A stretch of DNA of 64,000 bases from [Phialemoniopsis] sp. UDSM-2020 (Eukaryota > Ascomycota > Sordariomycetes > Thyridiales > Thyridiaceae), in NCBI GenBank assembly GCA_018873225.1, contig JAEILZ010000004.1, positions 3,596,001-3,660,000 on the forward strand. The letters are read 5' to 3'. This document shows positions 51,330-61,754 of the stretch, in pieces. The position numbers were made by a program, and so were the translations under genes. Every line of letters starts with the position of its first letter. Within the stretch, counting starts at the first letter, position 1. Under the pieces are notes generated by a model, which did no database searches, was not told where the DNA came from, and saw only the letters and a program-made list of their open reading frames with translations.

Positions 51330-53273
51330 ATGCGCCTGATCAACGCAAAGACGCTCCGCCTGGACGAGTTCTTTGGCGATGACATCCCCGGTTACGCCAT
51401 CCTCTCGCACACCTGGGGCGGCGAGGAGGTCGACTTCCGCAACTGGTTCCTCGTGCAGGAGTTCGACGCCGAGCAGGCCGACCCCTCGGCCGCCCAGCGC
51501 CGGCGGCGGCGCACGGCCTGGCTGCTCGGCGGCGCGCGCGACGACCCCATGGCCGACGAGGTGCGGCGCATCAAGGCGCTCGCCGGGTACGCCAAGATCG
51601 AGGCGGCGGCGCTGCTGGCGCGGTCCGAGGGCCACGACTGGGTCTGGGTCGACACGTGCTGCATCGACAAGTCGAGCTCAGCGGAGCTGTCCGAGGCTAT
51701 CAACTCCATGTTCCGCTGGTACGCCGGCGCCGCGGTCTGCTATGCATACCTGGCAGACGTGCCTGGCGGCTTGACCGAGGAGCAGTGTGAGGCTGAGGGC
51801 AGCGCGTTCCGGGCGAGCCGCTGGTTCACGCGCGGGTGGACGCTGCAGGAGCTCATCGCACCGCGCAAGGTCGAGTTTTACGCGGCCGACTGGAGCCATC
51901 TGACGAGCAAGGCAGACATGGTCATGGCGCTCGACGAGATCACGGGCGTGTCGTATTTCGCGCTGTCGCACGACGCGCCGCTGGCCGATTTCACCATCGC
52001 GGAGCGCATGTCGTGGGCGGCGAGCAGGAGGACTACGCGTAAGGAGGACATGGCCTATTGCCTACTGGGGATCTTTGCGGTGCACATGCCGCTGCTATAC
52101 GGGGAAGGGGACAGGGCGTTCATGCGTCTACAGGAGGAAATCATCAAGTACGACCCCGACATGACGTTCCTCTCGTGGTGCTATCCAAAGGATAGCCCCG
52201 GATACATCATTGACGTCTGGATGTGGCGCTATGCGTTGACCTGCGGCGTGCTGGCCGAACGCCCAGCTTGTTTCGAGCGTACCTCAGGGCTCGTCCCGAC
52301 TCACGTACCGGAGTGGGTGAAGGAAAGTCTCAGGGATAGCCTTTACGAGTCGGACGGACTCGAGGAAGAAGCAAATCCTTCTGATCTTCCGTTGGTCGTC
52401 ACATACCCTCACAGCATCACCAACCTTGGTTTGCGTACGTCACGGCCGTTGATAGAGACACTGGCAGGCGGACTGTACTTCATGGCGCTCACCTCCAATA
52501 TGACAGGATCTGTAACGGAAGACGGGGAGAAAGATCATTGGATTCCGGTAGTTGTGGGAGCAGGCTGGAACCGCTACGACCGATTGGCATTTCCAAGCCC
52601 AACAGTCGCGACGCAAAGCAGGGAGCTCAGGAACGCGATCGTGGACATGGGCTCACTCGGGCAGCTTAAGGAGCTGCACAAGCCCCAGGAGATCTTCATT
52701 TCCCTTAACGTCTCAACTCACTGGGGAAGTGAGCCACCCTTTGCCACGCCAGATAAGCCAGTAGCCATGACGGGAATCATTGTCACATTTCCAGCTGGCC
52801 GGGCCGGCTTCGAGGAGCGTAGTGCCAAGAACCAGCTCACGTCCGTCCATGTATGGCCAGACACGGCGACGCACGTGTCACTCAATCACTTTGTAGGACT
52901 GCATACCGACGTCGAACAAGGCTATTCTTATGGCCTGTTGCTATTGCACGAAGCAGGTAGTCAGCAAGATTATCGCGGGGCGTTCTTCGTCGCGCAGATT
53001 GAGCCTGACGGGAAGCCTGTGAGGTGGACGTGTCGAGCGGTGGCTCACCGGGGCTATGTGACACAGACGCTCCTGGGAGAGATGGCCGCGCAGAATTTGG
53101 AAGCTGTTAAAGGGATGCGTGGGCGATGGCCGGGTGCTCACTCCGTTCAGGCCAAGTGCGCGGTGGTGATGGAGCAGTCGCTATGGACAGGAGTGACGCG
53201 CAATGAATCCCCGCGTGGGGGTCCAGACGTGCTGCATACTTTGATAGCGCACATCGTATTTGCACCGAGTTGA
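51330..53273 (+). CDS. HET-domain protein (heterokaryon incompatibility)
   Basis: A single exon of 647 residues that starts MRLINAKTLRLDEFFGDDIP. All HET blocks are present in order: YAILSHTWGGEEVDFRNW (~22-40), WVWVDTCCIDKSSSAELSEA (~107-126), MFRWYAGAAVCYAYLADV, RASRWFTRGWTLQELIAPRK and the MAYCLLGIFAVHMPLLYGEG block. An Arg-rich insert (AAQRRRRRTAWLL, ~54-66) separates blocks 1 and 2. The ~350-residue C-terminal part shows no NACHT or repeat domain and is of unknown fold. HET domains trigger regulated cell death on nonself contact between hyphae. Whether this one is allelic or polymorphic cannot be told from one sequence. It neighbours several other conflict-type genes. Confidence 0.92.
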   Translation: MRLINAKTLRLDEFFGDDIPGYAILSHTWGGEEVDFRNWFLVQEFDAEQADPSAAQRRRRRTAWLLGGARDDPMADEVRRIKALAGYAKIEAAALLARSEGHDWVWVDTCCIDKSSSAELSEAINSMFRWYAGAAVCYAYLADVPGGLTEEQCEAEGSAFRASRWFTRGWTLQELIAPRKVEFYAADWSHLTSKADMVMALDEITGVSYFALSHDAPLADFTIAERMSWAASRRTTRKEDMAYCLLGIFAVHMPLLYGEGDRAFMRLQEEIIKYDPDMTFLSWCYPKDSPGYIIDVWMWRYALTCGVLAERPACFERTSGLVPTHVPEWVKESLRDSLYESDGLEEEANPSDLPLVVTYPHSITNLGLRTSRPLIETLAGGLYFMALTSNMTGSVTEDGEKDHWIPVVVGAGWNRYDRLAFPSPTVATQSRELRNAIVDMGSLGQLKELHKPQEIFISLNVSTHWGSEPPFATPDKPVAMTGIIVTFPAGRAGFEERSAKNQLTSVHVWPDTATHVSLNHFVGLHTDVEQGYSYGLLLLHEAGSQQDYRGAFFVAQIEPDGKPVRWTCRAVAHRGYVTQTLLGEMAAQNLEAVKGMRGRWPGAHSVQAKCAVVMEQSLWTGVTRNESPRGGPDVLHTLIAHIVFAPS

Positions 53274-54359
53274 TCATAACAGGAAGGCAACTCAGTGCTC
53301 AAAGATGGTGAGGTCAAGCGCAATACTTAATTACTGTGTGATGAGTTGGTCTCCATTCGGTAGTGTGTGGTGTCGAGTCGTGGGAGCCAGAAGGGTGCGC
53401 GGGAGATCGACCATGTTGGCGCACACCCGTTCTCTCACTACCGCAATCAAAGTTGCCTCGAGCTTCTAGAAACGTACATCACCAAGTGTATCATCATTGA
53501 AGAGAGTATCTATGATTGAGAAGTAGGGACCGAGACACAAGATCACCTGATCGGTCGGTTACACTCGTGAGGGGTCGTCTCAACAATTCGTTGCCTGTTG
53601 GAATGAAGATCTCGTCATCGGACAACAGTATTGAAGGACTCGGTGCAACCCTGGAGGCCTGGAGAACCCTGAAAGACGACGTTGTCTCCACTTTTCTAGG
53701 CCCCTTCCTAGGCCTCTCTCAGTGCCCTTGATTTGCTACAGCACTAGAACTGCCCTAGCACGGGCCTAATGAGCGAGCCTAGTTTGATGAAGAGGAAAAA
53801 AGTGGCGTGGATTGGAGGGACAGACGACGCGGCGCGAAGGATCAAGACTACAAAACACACTACAGACTTCCTAGGGGAATGCACAATTGGGGCTTAGCGC
53901 TTGTCATCATTGTCATGGACTGAGACATGGCTTTCTTCGTCTTCCATTCCTCTGTTCTGACGACTTGATGCCAGCTATGACAACCCGCTCAACCTCACCT
54001 CTTGTCATGCCACCAAACATCGCACCCGACCCATCAATTGATTGCATCTCCAAAGCACATGGCGCCGCTTACTCCTGACGCCATCTCTAGAACCCAGCTA
54101 CACGAATTCAAGCTACCGCCAAGTTAGCTTCGATTAGGACAGCAACGCGCGCCTCGAGATTCCACGCAAGCACCTCAGCATCGATGACCTCGCTGCGTTT
54201 GCACCGTCGACTGCCACCGCTCCCAGCTACTTCCATGCCCTGATGCAAGACCGCTCGACTTATGAACGCCGACTGTCCTGATATCAAACTGCCACAAGTA
54301 GCCATCGCCGGGCGCAGAGTGCGCACTTCGCGCCCGCGCCTCGCCAACACTCGCCAGCC
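53274..54359. other. Intergenic, long leader of the next gene likely
   Basis: About 1.1 kb. Short open frames at 53494-53731 on both strands are unsupported. The last ~400 bp are C-rich and probably form the 5' UTR and promoter of the large gene at 54360. Confidence 0.4.
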
Positions 54360-57300
54360 ATGTTTCAACGATTCCATCGGCGTGGTCCATCCAACCCAAG
54401 CTCTCCCCTTCCGGATCAGACCAGTCCTTGGGACACGACACCTGCTCCGGACCAGCTTCAGGTACCCAAGGACCAACCTCCACGCCCCGATGTCCGGTCG
54501 CAGTCACCCGGTGCGGCGAACCTTCCGCCTTCCTTACCCCCGATTCCCCGCGTTCTCTCGGGTGACTTCAGCTCCTCGTACTCCTTCGACCACCAGAACC
54601 ACCACGACTCCGATCCGGCTTCGCGCTCCGACTCGCAGTCTCCGCCCACGAAACCCTCTTACAATAGCAACGACCATGGCTTCATCGGCGGCGTGGCCCT
54701 GAGGAAATACCGCCAGAGCATCCAAGATGCTGGCAGGGACGCAGACTTGCCTGCCATCCCGAACCCAAACAATAGCCTACCCGAGAACCTGCTTTCGCGA
54801 TCAAAGCCCCCACCGCCACCCATCGACACGAGCTTTTCCCAGAGACCCCCTCCACTGCCCCTCAAGCAAGTCAAGGGAGCATCCTCCTTTGCGACGCCCA
54901 CAGAGCTTCACAATGTTGCACCGGGGGCTGGGAAGCGGCCGTCTGGCATCCGCATCGCCAGCGACTCGACGGTGGCACCGTCGTCCCAGGCAGCTAGCGA
55001 AACACAAAAGACAAGAAAAGGCCTGCCCTTCCTTAAGAATCCCATGTCAACCTTGCTCAACAGGAGACGGGCTGGTCAAGGTCCCTCGGAAACGTCACCT
55101 CTTCCGCCTCCCGAAGAACCAAGCGAGCCCGCCTACGTCCCGATCCGCGGAACAAGAGTACACGACTTCAGTGCTCCGAGATCGAAGCGACTCGCTCCCA
55201 ACGACCCTCGAGCCAGCCAACCACGCGATCGGAGGACATCTACACAGAGAGATGCGCTGGGCCTACCGATGGACAGCAGCTATGGGTCAATGGGCCAAAG
55301 CAGCGATATGACCGGCTCATTTACCGAAGGGTCGAGCATTATGAGCCACGGCAAGCCGCCCGGGCTAGTCCAGAGCTCCTCTGGGCAGAGTTGGGCGTCC
55401 GAGGACCGTCTTTCAGAGGCGGAGACGCTCCCTCCTGTTCCTCCGAAAGACAGCCCGGACCCCAACGCCGTGAGGAGCTCGCGCACCTCGAAAACCGCCT
55501 CTGTTGACAGTTCTTCGGGTCAGGTACGGTACACGCCTTCTAATCGTACCGGTAGATCGAGAAACGTATCCCTCTCCGACGCGTCCATCAAGGATGGGCC
55601 GAGTGCGATCCCGCGCCACATGAAGAGTACCTCTTCAAGATTCAGTTTCATGGTCGGGTCTGCCAATCAAGAGCTCTTGCTTGAGGAGAGGCACAGGCAA
55701 AAGGAACTCGAGAAGCAAGGGTCTACACCCAATGCTGCTGCGCGGGACTCGCGCTTTGACGACTTTGACGAGGACAGCTTCGACTACGATGCTATGATGG
55801 ATGACGATGGGCTAGAAGAGCCAATACCCGGAGTGAACGCTGATGCAGAGGACGACGACTATGCTTACGAAGAGGAGAACATATACGAGAACGAGAGCGT
55901 CTACGATGACGATATGGGTCAAGAAGAAGACATGGACCCAGACAACGACCAAGAGAACTTTGCCGGCTTCGTCTTCCAGAGATCGAATCCCAGTTCGTCG
56001 CTAGCCACCCCGCACACAGCTGGCACGGCCATCACTCCACGAGACGCTACAGGGAATGCCATAGGTTTTGCAATGACCAAGGATCAGACGCCGGATGTCT
56101 CCCAGCCGCCCTCGGCGACAACCTACCATATGAACGATGCGATCATGCAACTCAGATCTGATGATGTCGAAGGACTAGGCATTCAGGGCCTCAAGCTACG
56201 AGATCAGCCACTGGAACCCCATGAGACTGCGCCTATCACAGAGGAACAGCCTCTGCCTCGAGGACAGAGACTGTCCGTGGACATCCCGAGGAAACCTACC
56301 GGGTTAGATGATGGACTCTACTTCGACGAGGGCCTGATGGACGAGTTGAACTTTGGTGACCCGGAATCGGGCGAGAAATTCGACGAGTCAATCTTTGACA
56401 TGAACGACACCGATCAATACGGCCGCCCCATCCCAGGTGCCTTTGCCCAGGCTCAGGCCCAGCGAACAGCGATGAGCCAAGAGGCTTCGAAACGCGAAAG
56501 CAACGCTACATCACGCCTTTCTGGTCAGTCCCAGGTATCGCAGTCCACGACACATACTTCCATGAGCGTCGGATTGCAGCACATGACTTCGATCTCCGAG
56601 AAGCATCCCGAACCCGGGACGTTCCCTCGTGGTCATGAGATTGCCCCTGCCATGCTGCAGTCACCTTTAACGGGAGAAGATCGAGTTGCCGCCTACCAGG
56701 CTGCTTTGGCCGAAGCTGCGCATAAGGCTGCCGCGTCGGGTAAGTTCCGCCGAGGCTCGTCACCACCTCCACTTGGAGAAGCATCCGTACTTTCTCCTTC
56801 AGCCAGTGGGCAGGACGAGCTCGATGAGTACGACCAGCCCGATCCCACGTTCGATGATTATGACGACGAGGCCTTTACGCAAGACATGGACGACTACGAC
56901 TTTGATGACGACGCTATCATCGCAGCTGCGAACGCCGAAGCGCTAGCTAATGACATGGATGGCTTCTACGGCCAGGAATTCGGATTCTACTCTGCGCCGA
57001 CTCACCAGGGCCATGGCCACGGCCACTTGCCAGCAAAGGCCGCCGCCAGCGCCTCTGCACCGCTCAACGAGCAAAACCTTTACGAGTATGCTGCTGGTGG
57101 CTACTTTGGCCCTTCTGGCATCGGTAGATCAAAGAGCGGTCGCATTGTGTCGCGCGAGCCGAACCTCACGCCCATCACGGAGCGCTCGGAGTACTCGAAT
57201 CGTAACAGCGTCATGTCTCTGGGCTTCCCGCCCGGTGGCATCGGCAGCGCCGGTGATCTGCGGTCACCGGGCCTGGCGCAGCTGGCTATGATGGCCGACG

Positions 57301-58058
57301 ACAGCGACATGACGCTCTCGGCCCTCATGCGCCTTCGCAGTCGAGCATTCGGCGGCAGTCAAGCCAGCCTCGCTTCGAGCAGAGAAGGAAGTCCCAAGTC
57401 AGCGCCTGGCGACCGTGAGGGCGCGACCTCGCCGTGGAACATCAATAACGGGCAGACAGGGTTCCTGGGCGTCAGGGATAGCTCGCACGGACGCATGGGC
57501 TCTCAGACGGGCTTCTCCATCCGCAGCCGCGACTCGGACGCGGGCAGCGCCAGCGGCAGCCCAACGCTGACGATGAACATGCCCATGCCGGTCTCGTCGC
57601 CTTCGCCCATGCCCATCGTGCCGCCGCTGCACCCTCACCGGTCCCAGAGTCCGGCAATTATCGGCTCATTGAACGGATGCCCGCCTGTGCTCGAGGACGA
57701 CGAGACTTTTGACGATGTGGAGCCGCGTAGCGCCGTGACTCGCGCGAGCAGTAATAGCATGGCGGGCTCGGGCCTGTGGATGAGTCCCGTCGACGGGCCC
57801 CAGCAGTACACGGCAACGACGATGTCACCCCAGCAGCAGCAGCCGGCACCTCAGGGGTACCCGCCTAGCGCGTCGTCTTCGTCGCGGTCCAGACCAGGCA
57901 TGGGACACCGGCACAAGGGGTCGGCGGACAGCATCTCGTACATGAAGGAGGAGGAAGAGAGCGGCGAGACGCGGTGGGTCATGGAGCGGCGGCGGACGGC
58001 CGAAACGGGCGAGGTGGAGATCCTCGAGAGGGAGGTCGTTGAGGGGGGGAGGATATAA
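54360..58058 (+). CDS. Very large intrinsically disordered protein, function unknown
   Basis: A single uninterrupted exon of 1232 residues, starting MFQRFHRRGPSNPSSPLPDQ. Nearly the whole chain is Ser/Pro/Gly/charged and looks disordered. Short conserved-looking islands stand out: GGVALRKYRQSIQDAGRDAD (~105-125), KTRKGLPFLKNPMSTLLNRR, YVPIRGTRVHDFSAPRSKRL, two very acidic patches (~463-520 and ~818-870, runs of Asp/Glu with Tyr and Phe), NFAGFVFQRSNPSSSL and RSKSGRIVSREPNLTPITER. The C-terminus is charged (ETRWVMERRRTAETGEVEIL). This pattern fits a regulatory or scaffold protein rich in phosphorylation sites; I cannot name its family. It has no membrane segment or signal peptide. The gene is GC-rich, with shadows in other frames. 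Confidence 0.85.
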   Translation: MFQRFHRRGPSNPSSPLPDQTSPWDTTPAPDQLQVPKDQPPRPDVRSQSPGAANLPPSLPPIPRVLSGDFSSSYSFDHQNHHDSDPASRSDSQSPPTKPSYNSNDHGFIGGVALRKYRQSIQDAGRDADLPAIPNPNNSLPENLLSRSKPPPPPIDTSFSQRPPPLPLKQVKGASSFATPTELHNVAPGAGKRPSGIRIASDSTVAPSSQAASETQKTRKGLPFLKNPMSTLLNRRRAGQGPSETSPLPPPEEPSEPAYVPIRGTRVHDFSAPRSKRLAPNDPRASQPRDRRTSTQRDALGLPMDSSYGSMGQSSDMTGSFTEGSSIMSHGKPPGLVQSSSGQSWASEDRLSEAETLPPVPPKDSPDPNAVRSSRTSKTASVDSSSGQVRYTPSNRTGRSRNVSLSDASIKDGPSAIPRHMKSTSSRFSFMVGSANQELLLEERHRQKELEKQGSTPNAAARDSRFDDFDEDSFDYDAMMDDDGLEEPIPGVNADAEDDDYAYEEENIYENESVYDDDMGQEEDMDPDNDQENFAGFVFQRSNPSSSLATPHTAGTAITPRDATGNAIGFAMTKDQTPDVSQPPSATTYHMNDAIMQLRSDDVEGLGIQGLKLRDQPLEPHETAPITEEQPLPRGQRLSVDIPRKPTGLDDGLYFDEGLMDELNFGDPESGEKFDESIFDMNDTDQYGRPIPGAFAQAQAQRTAMSQEASKRESNATSRLSGQSQVSQSTTHTSMSVGLQHMTSISEKHPEPGTFPRGHEIAPAMLQSPLTGEDRVAAYQAALAEAAHKAAASGKFRRGSSPPPLGEASVLSPSASGQDELDEYDQPDPTFDDYDDEAFTQDMDDYDFDDDAIIAAANAEALANDMDGFYGQEFGFYSAPTHQGHGHGHLPAKAAASASAPLNEQNLYEYAAGGYFGPSGIGRSKSGRIVSREPNLTPITERSEYSNRNSVMSLGFPPGGIGSAGDLRSPGLAQLAMMADDSDMTLSALMRLRSRAFGGSQASLASSREGSPKSAPGDREGATSPWNINNGQTGFLGVRDSSHGRMGSQTGFSIRSRDSDAGSASGSPTLTMNMPMPVSSPSPMPIVPPLHPHRSQSPAIIGSLNGCPPVLEDDETFDDVEPRSAVTRASSNSMAGSGLWMSPVDGPQQYTATTMSPQQQQPAPQGYPPSASSSSRSRPGMGHRHKGSADSISYMKEEEESGETRWVMERRRTAETGEVEILEREVVEGGRI

Positions 58059-58497
58059 TATTACTTTGCATGTATAGAGACAACAACATATGTAGCGGTT
58101 CATCTTCTTTTTTTGTGTTTATATAGAGAAAAGCAGCGCTTGGGTATCGTGCATTGTGGCGTTCATAGGGGGACAATAATCCGAGTCAAAAAGGGCAGGG
58201 TTTGCTGAGAGCAGCAATGGAGGGATATCTTGTGGAGCAAGACTGGGGGATTGGGTTGGAAATAATACGACATACCATGTTGACTTGCATCTCGAGACTT
58301 GGATCCATCGTCTTTTGTCGCGCGCTGACAGCCAACAGTCAGGTAGGGCTGCTGGATGGCCGGCCTCCCGCATATGCATTTCAGGTCCGATTGGTTAACA
58401 GGATGGGCCAAACCTCTGCGATGTTCGTACATCAGTGGACTCCAGTACAACCTCTGACCTTCATTTCTTTATTTTGCGGGCTCAACCTTGATGGACA
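58059..58497. other. Intergenic, no gene seen
   Basis: Between two plus-strand genes; contains the promoter of the deaminase-type gene. An overlapping 179-codon frame (58202-58741) is in a non-coding-looking register. Confidence 0.4.
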
Positions 58498-60264
58498 ATG
58501 GCAGGAACGGCAAACATCTGGACGCCAAAACTGGAGCGAGAGTTCCACGGTGCTGTCTGCGAACTGTACTCGGTTACTGAAACCCCATCGCTCCCAGAGC
58601 AGTATGTACACCCTACCGAAGCAACGCCGACAGAATCCCATGTGCTCTCGTTCGCAGATGAGAGCACACTTGCGGACGACTTGGCTTTACTCTGTCATTG
58701 CCGGGAACGCGTCGAGGTTGTCTCTGCTGTCACTCTACTAGAGCATGCCGATGGCCTTGAGATTGTCGTCGCCAGCAACGAGACGCCCTTTCCCGAAGTT
58801 CTGGACGGATTGAGAAGAATCTTGGACATTGCTACCGAGTATGGGTTGCGTAGTGAGCTCTCAACCTTTCCGATTCTGAATGGTTCGCCATTTTTGCTAA
58901 ACACAGTATCTCCGAGCTAAGACCGCGATCGAGACCAGTACCGTCAGAGAATATTTGACGAGGTCCTACAGATGAATGAAGCGAGAATCCTTAGCCGCAT
59001 AAGACCTCCAGGACTGCGGCCGCCACAGCACATCGCCAACCCTCGGCCGCCGCTATATGCTGATATTTGCAGTTTTATAGATGCACTTAGGGTTGAAACG
59101 AGCAATATACTAGGCCTTGAGGATGTGCTCACAAGCGCCGGCGAGCTACGGGACACTCTTCTTCGTTTCAACGAGCGCTGGAGTGCAGATGCTCCTCGCA
59201 ATGGCATAGAGGGCGTGATCCACAAATGCGTGGCACTCGCACGCATGGAAAAGTCTTCGTGCCTGGAACAGCATCTCACCTCTCTAGGCGTACCAGATGT
59301 CGTCATCGAGAGAAAGGCCGTCCGACAGATCGACAAGCTAGCGCGATACTCGCTGCTCTGCAAAGAGTTACTTCGGATGGCAAGGAACAGTAATTACCAC
59401 CGGCTGTTCAGTCGGGTGCGAATAACGCCCCTGGAATCGTATAGGAAATTATTTCGCCGGGCGACAGGCCGGCCGCAGGGTCTTGAATGTCACGTCCACG
59501 CTGAAGTGCAGCAGATCCTTCACTACGAGCAGAGTCCGCACACCCCTCCTCCGAGATTCATTGGGTGTAGCAAGTCGGCGTGCTATCTCTGCGACATGTT
59601 CATCAAACAGCACGGGCAGTTTCGCATCTCGAACGCGCATCGGAGGCTGTACGAGAAGTGGACGGTGCCGGACGTTGCGTGGATGACCGTTAGTCAAGCC
59701 GAGCACTACCGTGAGATCTTGCGTGGCATGAAAGGAATGTTGCAGAAGGAGATAAGTAGACGCAAGGGACGGACACCGTATTCCATGCCATACCCTCCGG
59801 AAAGTGTGGCCGCTCTGCCGCATTTTCGGAGCAGCTCAACATTGAGCCCGGCAAACAGTGTTGAGCAACATCGAACCCCTCAACGGAGTAACGTGGAGAA
59901 GGAAGATCATCACGCTATCGCTCGCAAAAGCTCGAAGCTTCCCACAATCACTGAAACAATGGCGTTGCCACTTCGACTGGAGCTGGGTACGGACCAAGGG
60001 CCGATTGACGTGGAGGTGGGCAACGCCAAATTCTCCTTCGAGTTCATGTCAGTCCAGTCAGCTGTCCTAATAGTGACACGTGTTGCTGAACCGGATGAGC
60101 CTTCGACGCGGTCTTTCGATGTGAGTGACATACCCACGGATGCAGATATGAGGGTCGCGTGTTGCGCGGGTTCCTCAGAAGTCAATTTCTGCGTGCGAGT
60201 TGAAGACGCGCTCTTTATCCAAATTACGGTTCAGTGGTTTGAGCCAGGAGTTGCCACGGTCTGA
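58498..60264 (+). CDS. OTT_1508-type deaminase-fold protein
   Basis: Two exons: 58498-58852 and 58922-60264. The 69-bp intron (GTGAGC donor, CTAAAC branch, CTAAG acceptor) removes an in-frame stop and gives 565 residues. The deaminase core is in the middle: GLECHVHAEVQQILHYE (~305-322) carries the HAE zinc/proton-shuttle motif, and FIGCSKSACYLCDMFIKQHG (~330-350) carries the zinc-binding cysteines, followed by FRISNAHRRLYEKWTVPDV. This set marks the OTT_1508-like deaminases, frequent in fungi and first seen as effector-type domains in bacteria. The long helical N-terminal half is unknown; the C-terminal part is a beta-rich region (LRLELGTDQGPIDVEVGNAK). Nucleic-acid, base or nucleotide deamination is inferred from the fold. 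The substrate is unknown. Confidence 0.82.
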
Positions 60265-60615
60265 TAAGGAGAAAGGCAATTCAAGGCGAGCGTGTCGTCT
60301 TTCAACCTTAGCAATGAGCGGATATCCCATTGGAGTATTCCTATCTACGGTGTTTCAAGCCCGGTGGTTTCAAAGTGGTGGCTCGCCCAGTTGAAAGTCA
60401 ACCGAGCATCGCACGCGAAGTTTTGTCCCAACCATTAAAGGCCGCATGTCAACCTTGGAAATGTCTAGGGTTGAAGCACATCTGGAAGGGACACAAAACC
60501 GGCATCTCCTTCATACCTTGTCCGGCTCCAAACCCTCTTCTCTTTCCAATTTTCTTTGCCAGCGTACTCAATGCCGGATATCAGCACGAACATCAGGATG
60601 GTCCAACATCCGACC
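60265..60615. other. Intergenic, no gene seen
   Basis: Upstream region of the repetitive secreted protein; two further in-frame ATGs (60571, 60598) lie in it. Confidence 0.4.
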
Positions 60616-61602
60616 ATGAGGACCTTGTTCCTTGCAGGCCTGCTCGTTACTCATGGCGCCGCAGTCCGTCCCATCATCGAGAATGACGGATTCCGTTCTA
60701 CGTCCTCCTCCATTGTTTCGTCCCCTAAGACCGCCGTCGAGCCCGTCACCACCGAGGAGGCCCTTCCCCCGATTGCGGTCAGTGGCGGTGGTGACCCCAT
60801 TCTCGCACCAAACCCAGTACCACCGCCTGCAGGAGTCACCACAGCCGCTGGCAAGCCCAAGCAAAGCCTCATTGACAAGTTCCGAAACCTCTTCGGGCGA
60901 GGCCCTCCTTCCACTCCCGAACCCTGGTACCAGGAGCAGCTCCTGGCCCTGGCGAAGCAGAGGGAAACAGCCGAAGAAGACCTCGCGGTTGCCCTAGAGA
61001 CCGCAGGCACAACATCTCTTGCCGCGAGAGACGTCCAGCACGACGTCAACGCCGCCCCCAATGCTCCCACCCCGGCTCCTCTCCCCGAACTACCCCGCTG
61101 GAGGCCTGCATTCCGCAGGAAGACCATCACCAAGCTGGAGACCCTGACCATCACCGGATCAAAGCCCAAGGTCACCGAGGAGCCCAAGAAGAAGAAGAAG
61201 AAGAAGCCGGACGACAAGAAGGGTAACCTAAAGGATCTCGTTCAAAACTGGCCCTGGGAAGCCAAGTCCACCGTGACGGCCACGACGACGACAACCAAGA
61301 CGAGGAACAAGGTCATCAAGACCAAGCCTGCTGAGCGGCCCGTGATCAGCGAGGACCTCGGGCCCCTGCCTCCCGAGGCTACGGCTACGGCGCCGATCGT
61401 GACGGAGCTGCCGCAGCAGACCGTCGAGAGCGTTGTCACCGTTCTCAAGACCAAGGTCAAGTTTGAGACCAGGACCTTTGTCCGTACTCGCACGCTGTTT
61501 CATACTGTCGTCAAGGAGGTCACTGTGACCCAGGTTGTTACGGCCGCGGAGACGCCTGATCCTGCTGCTGCTGAGTATAGTCCTGTCATTGCGATTGAGT
61601 AA
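60616..61602 (+). CDS. Secreted basic low-complexity protein
   Basis: A single exon; the ATG at 60616 gives 328 residues with a signal peptide (MRTLFLAGLLVTHGAAVRP). In-frame ATGs at 60571 and 60598 would add an unneeded charged leader. The mature chain is low in cysteine and low in complexity: a Pro/Ser/Thr-rich part, an amphipathic segment (SLIDKFRNLFGRGPP, WYQEQLLALAKQRETAEEDL), a run of seven lysines (KKKKKKKPDDKKG) and Thr/Val repeats (TVTATTTTTKTRNKV, FETRTFVRTRTLFHTVVKEV, TVTQVVTAAE) like those in fungal wall-associated proteins. I recognise no domain. A cell-wall or extracellular role is inferred from composition alone. The lysine run suggests possible dibasic processing. Confidence 0.7.
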   Translation: MRTLFLAGLLVTHGAAVRPIIENDGFRSTSSSIVSSPKTAVEPVTTEEALPPIAVSGGGDPILAPNPVPPPAGVTTAAGKPKQSLIDKFRNLFGRGPPSTPEPWYQEQLLALAKQRETAEEDLAVALETAGTTSLAARDVQHDVNAAPNAPTPAPLPELPRWRPAFRRKTITKLETLTITGSKPKVTEEPKKKKKKKPDDKKGNLKDLVQNWPWEAKSTVTATTTTTKTRNKVIKTKPAERPVISEDLGPLPPEATATAPIVTELPQQTVESVVTVLKTKVKFETRTFVRTRTLFHTVVKEVTVTQVVTAAETPDPAAAEYSPVIAIE

Positions 61603-61754
61603 GTGTTGCGGGGTCTGGGATGGCGGATGAAGGTTGATTCATGTATTAGCAAGGAAGCATGGGGCATTTGGGATTCTGAGATTGATAGCTGCTCGAAGAA
61701 ATAAAAGTACTCTCTGATTAAGACTCTAGAAAAAGTGAATGGTCGTCGTTGGAT

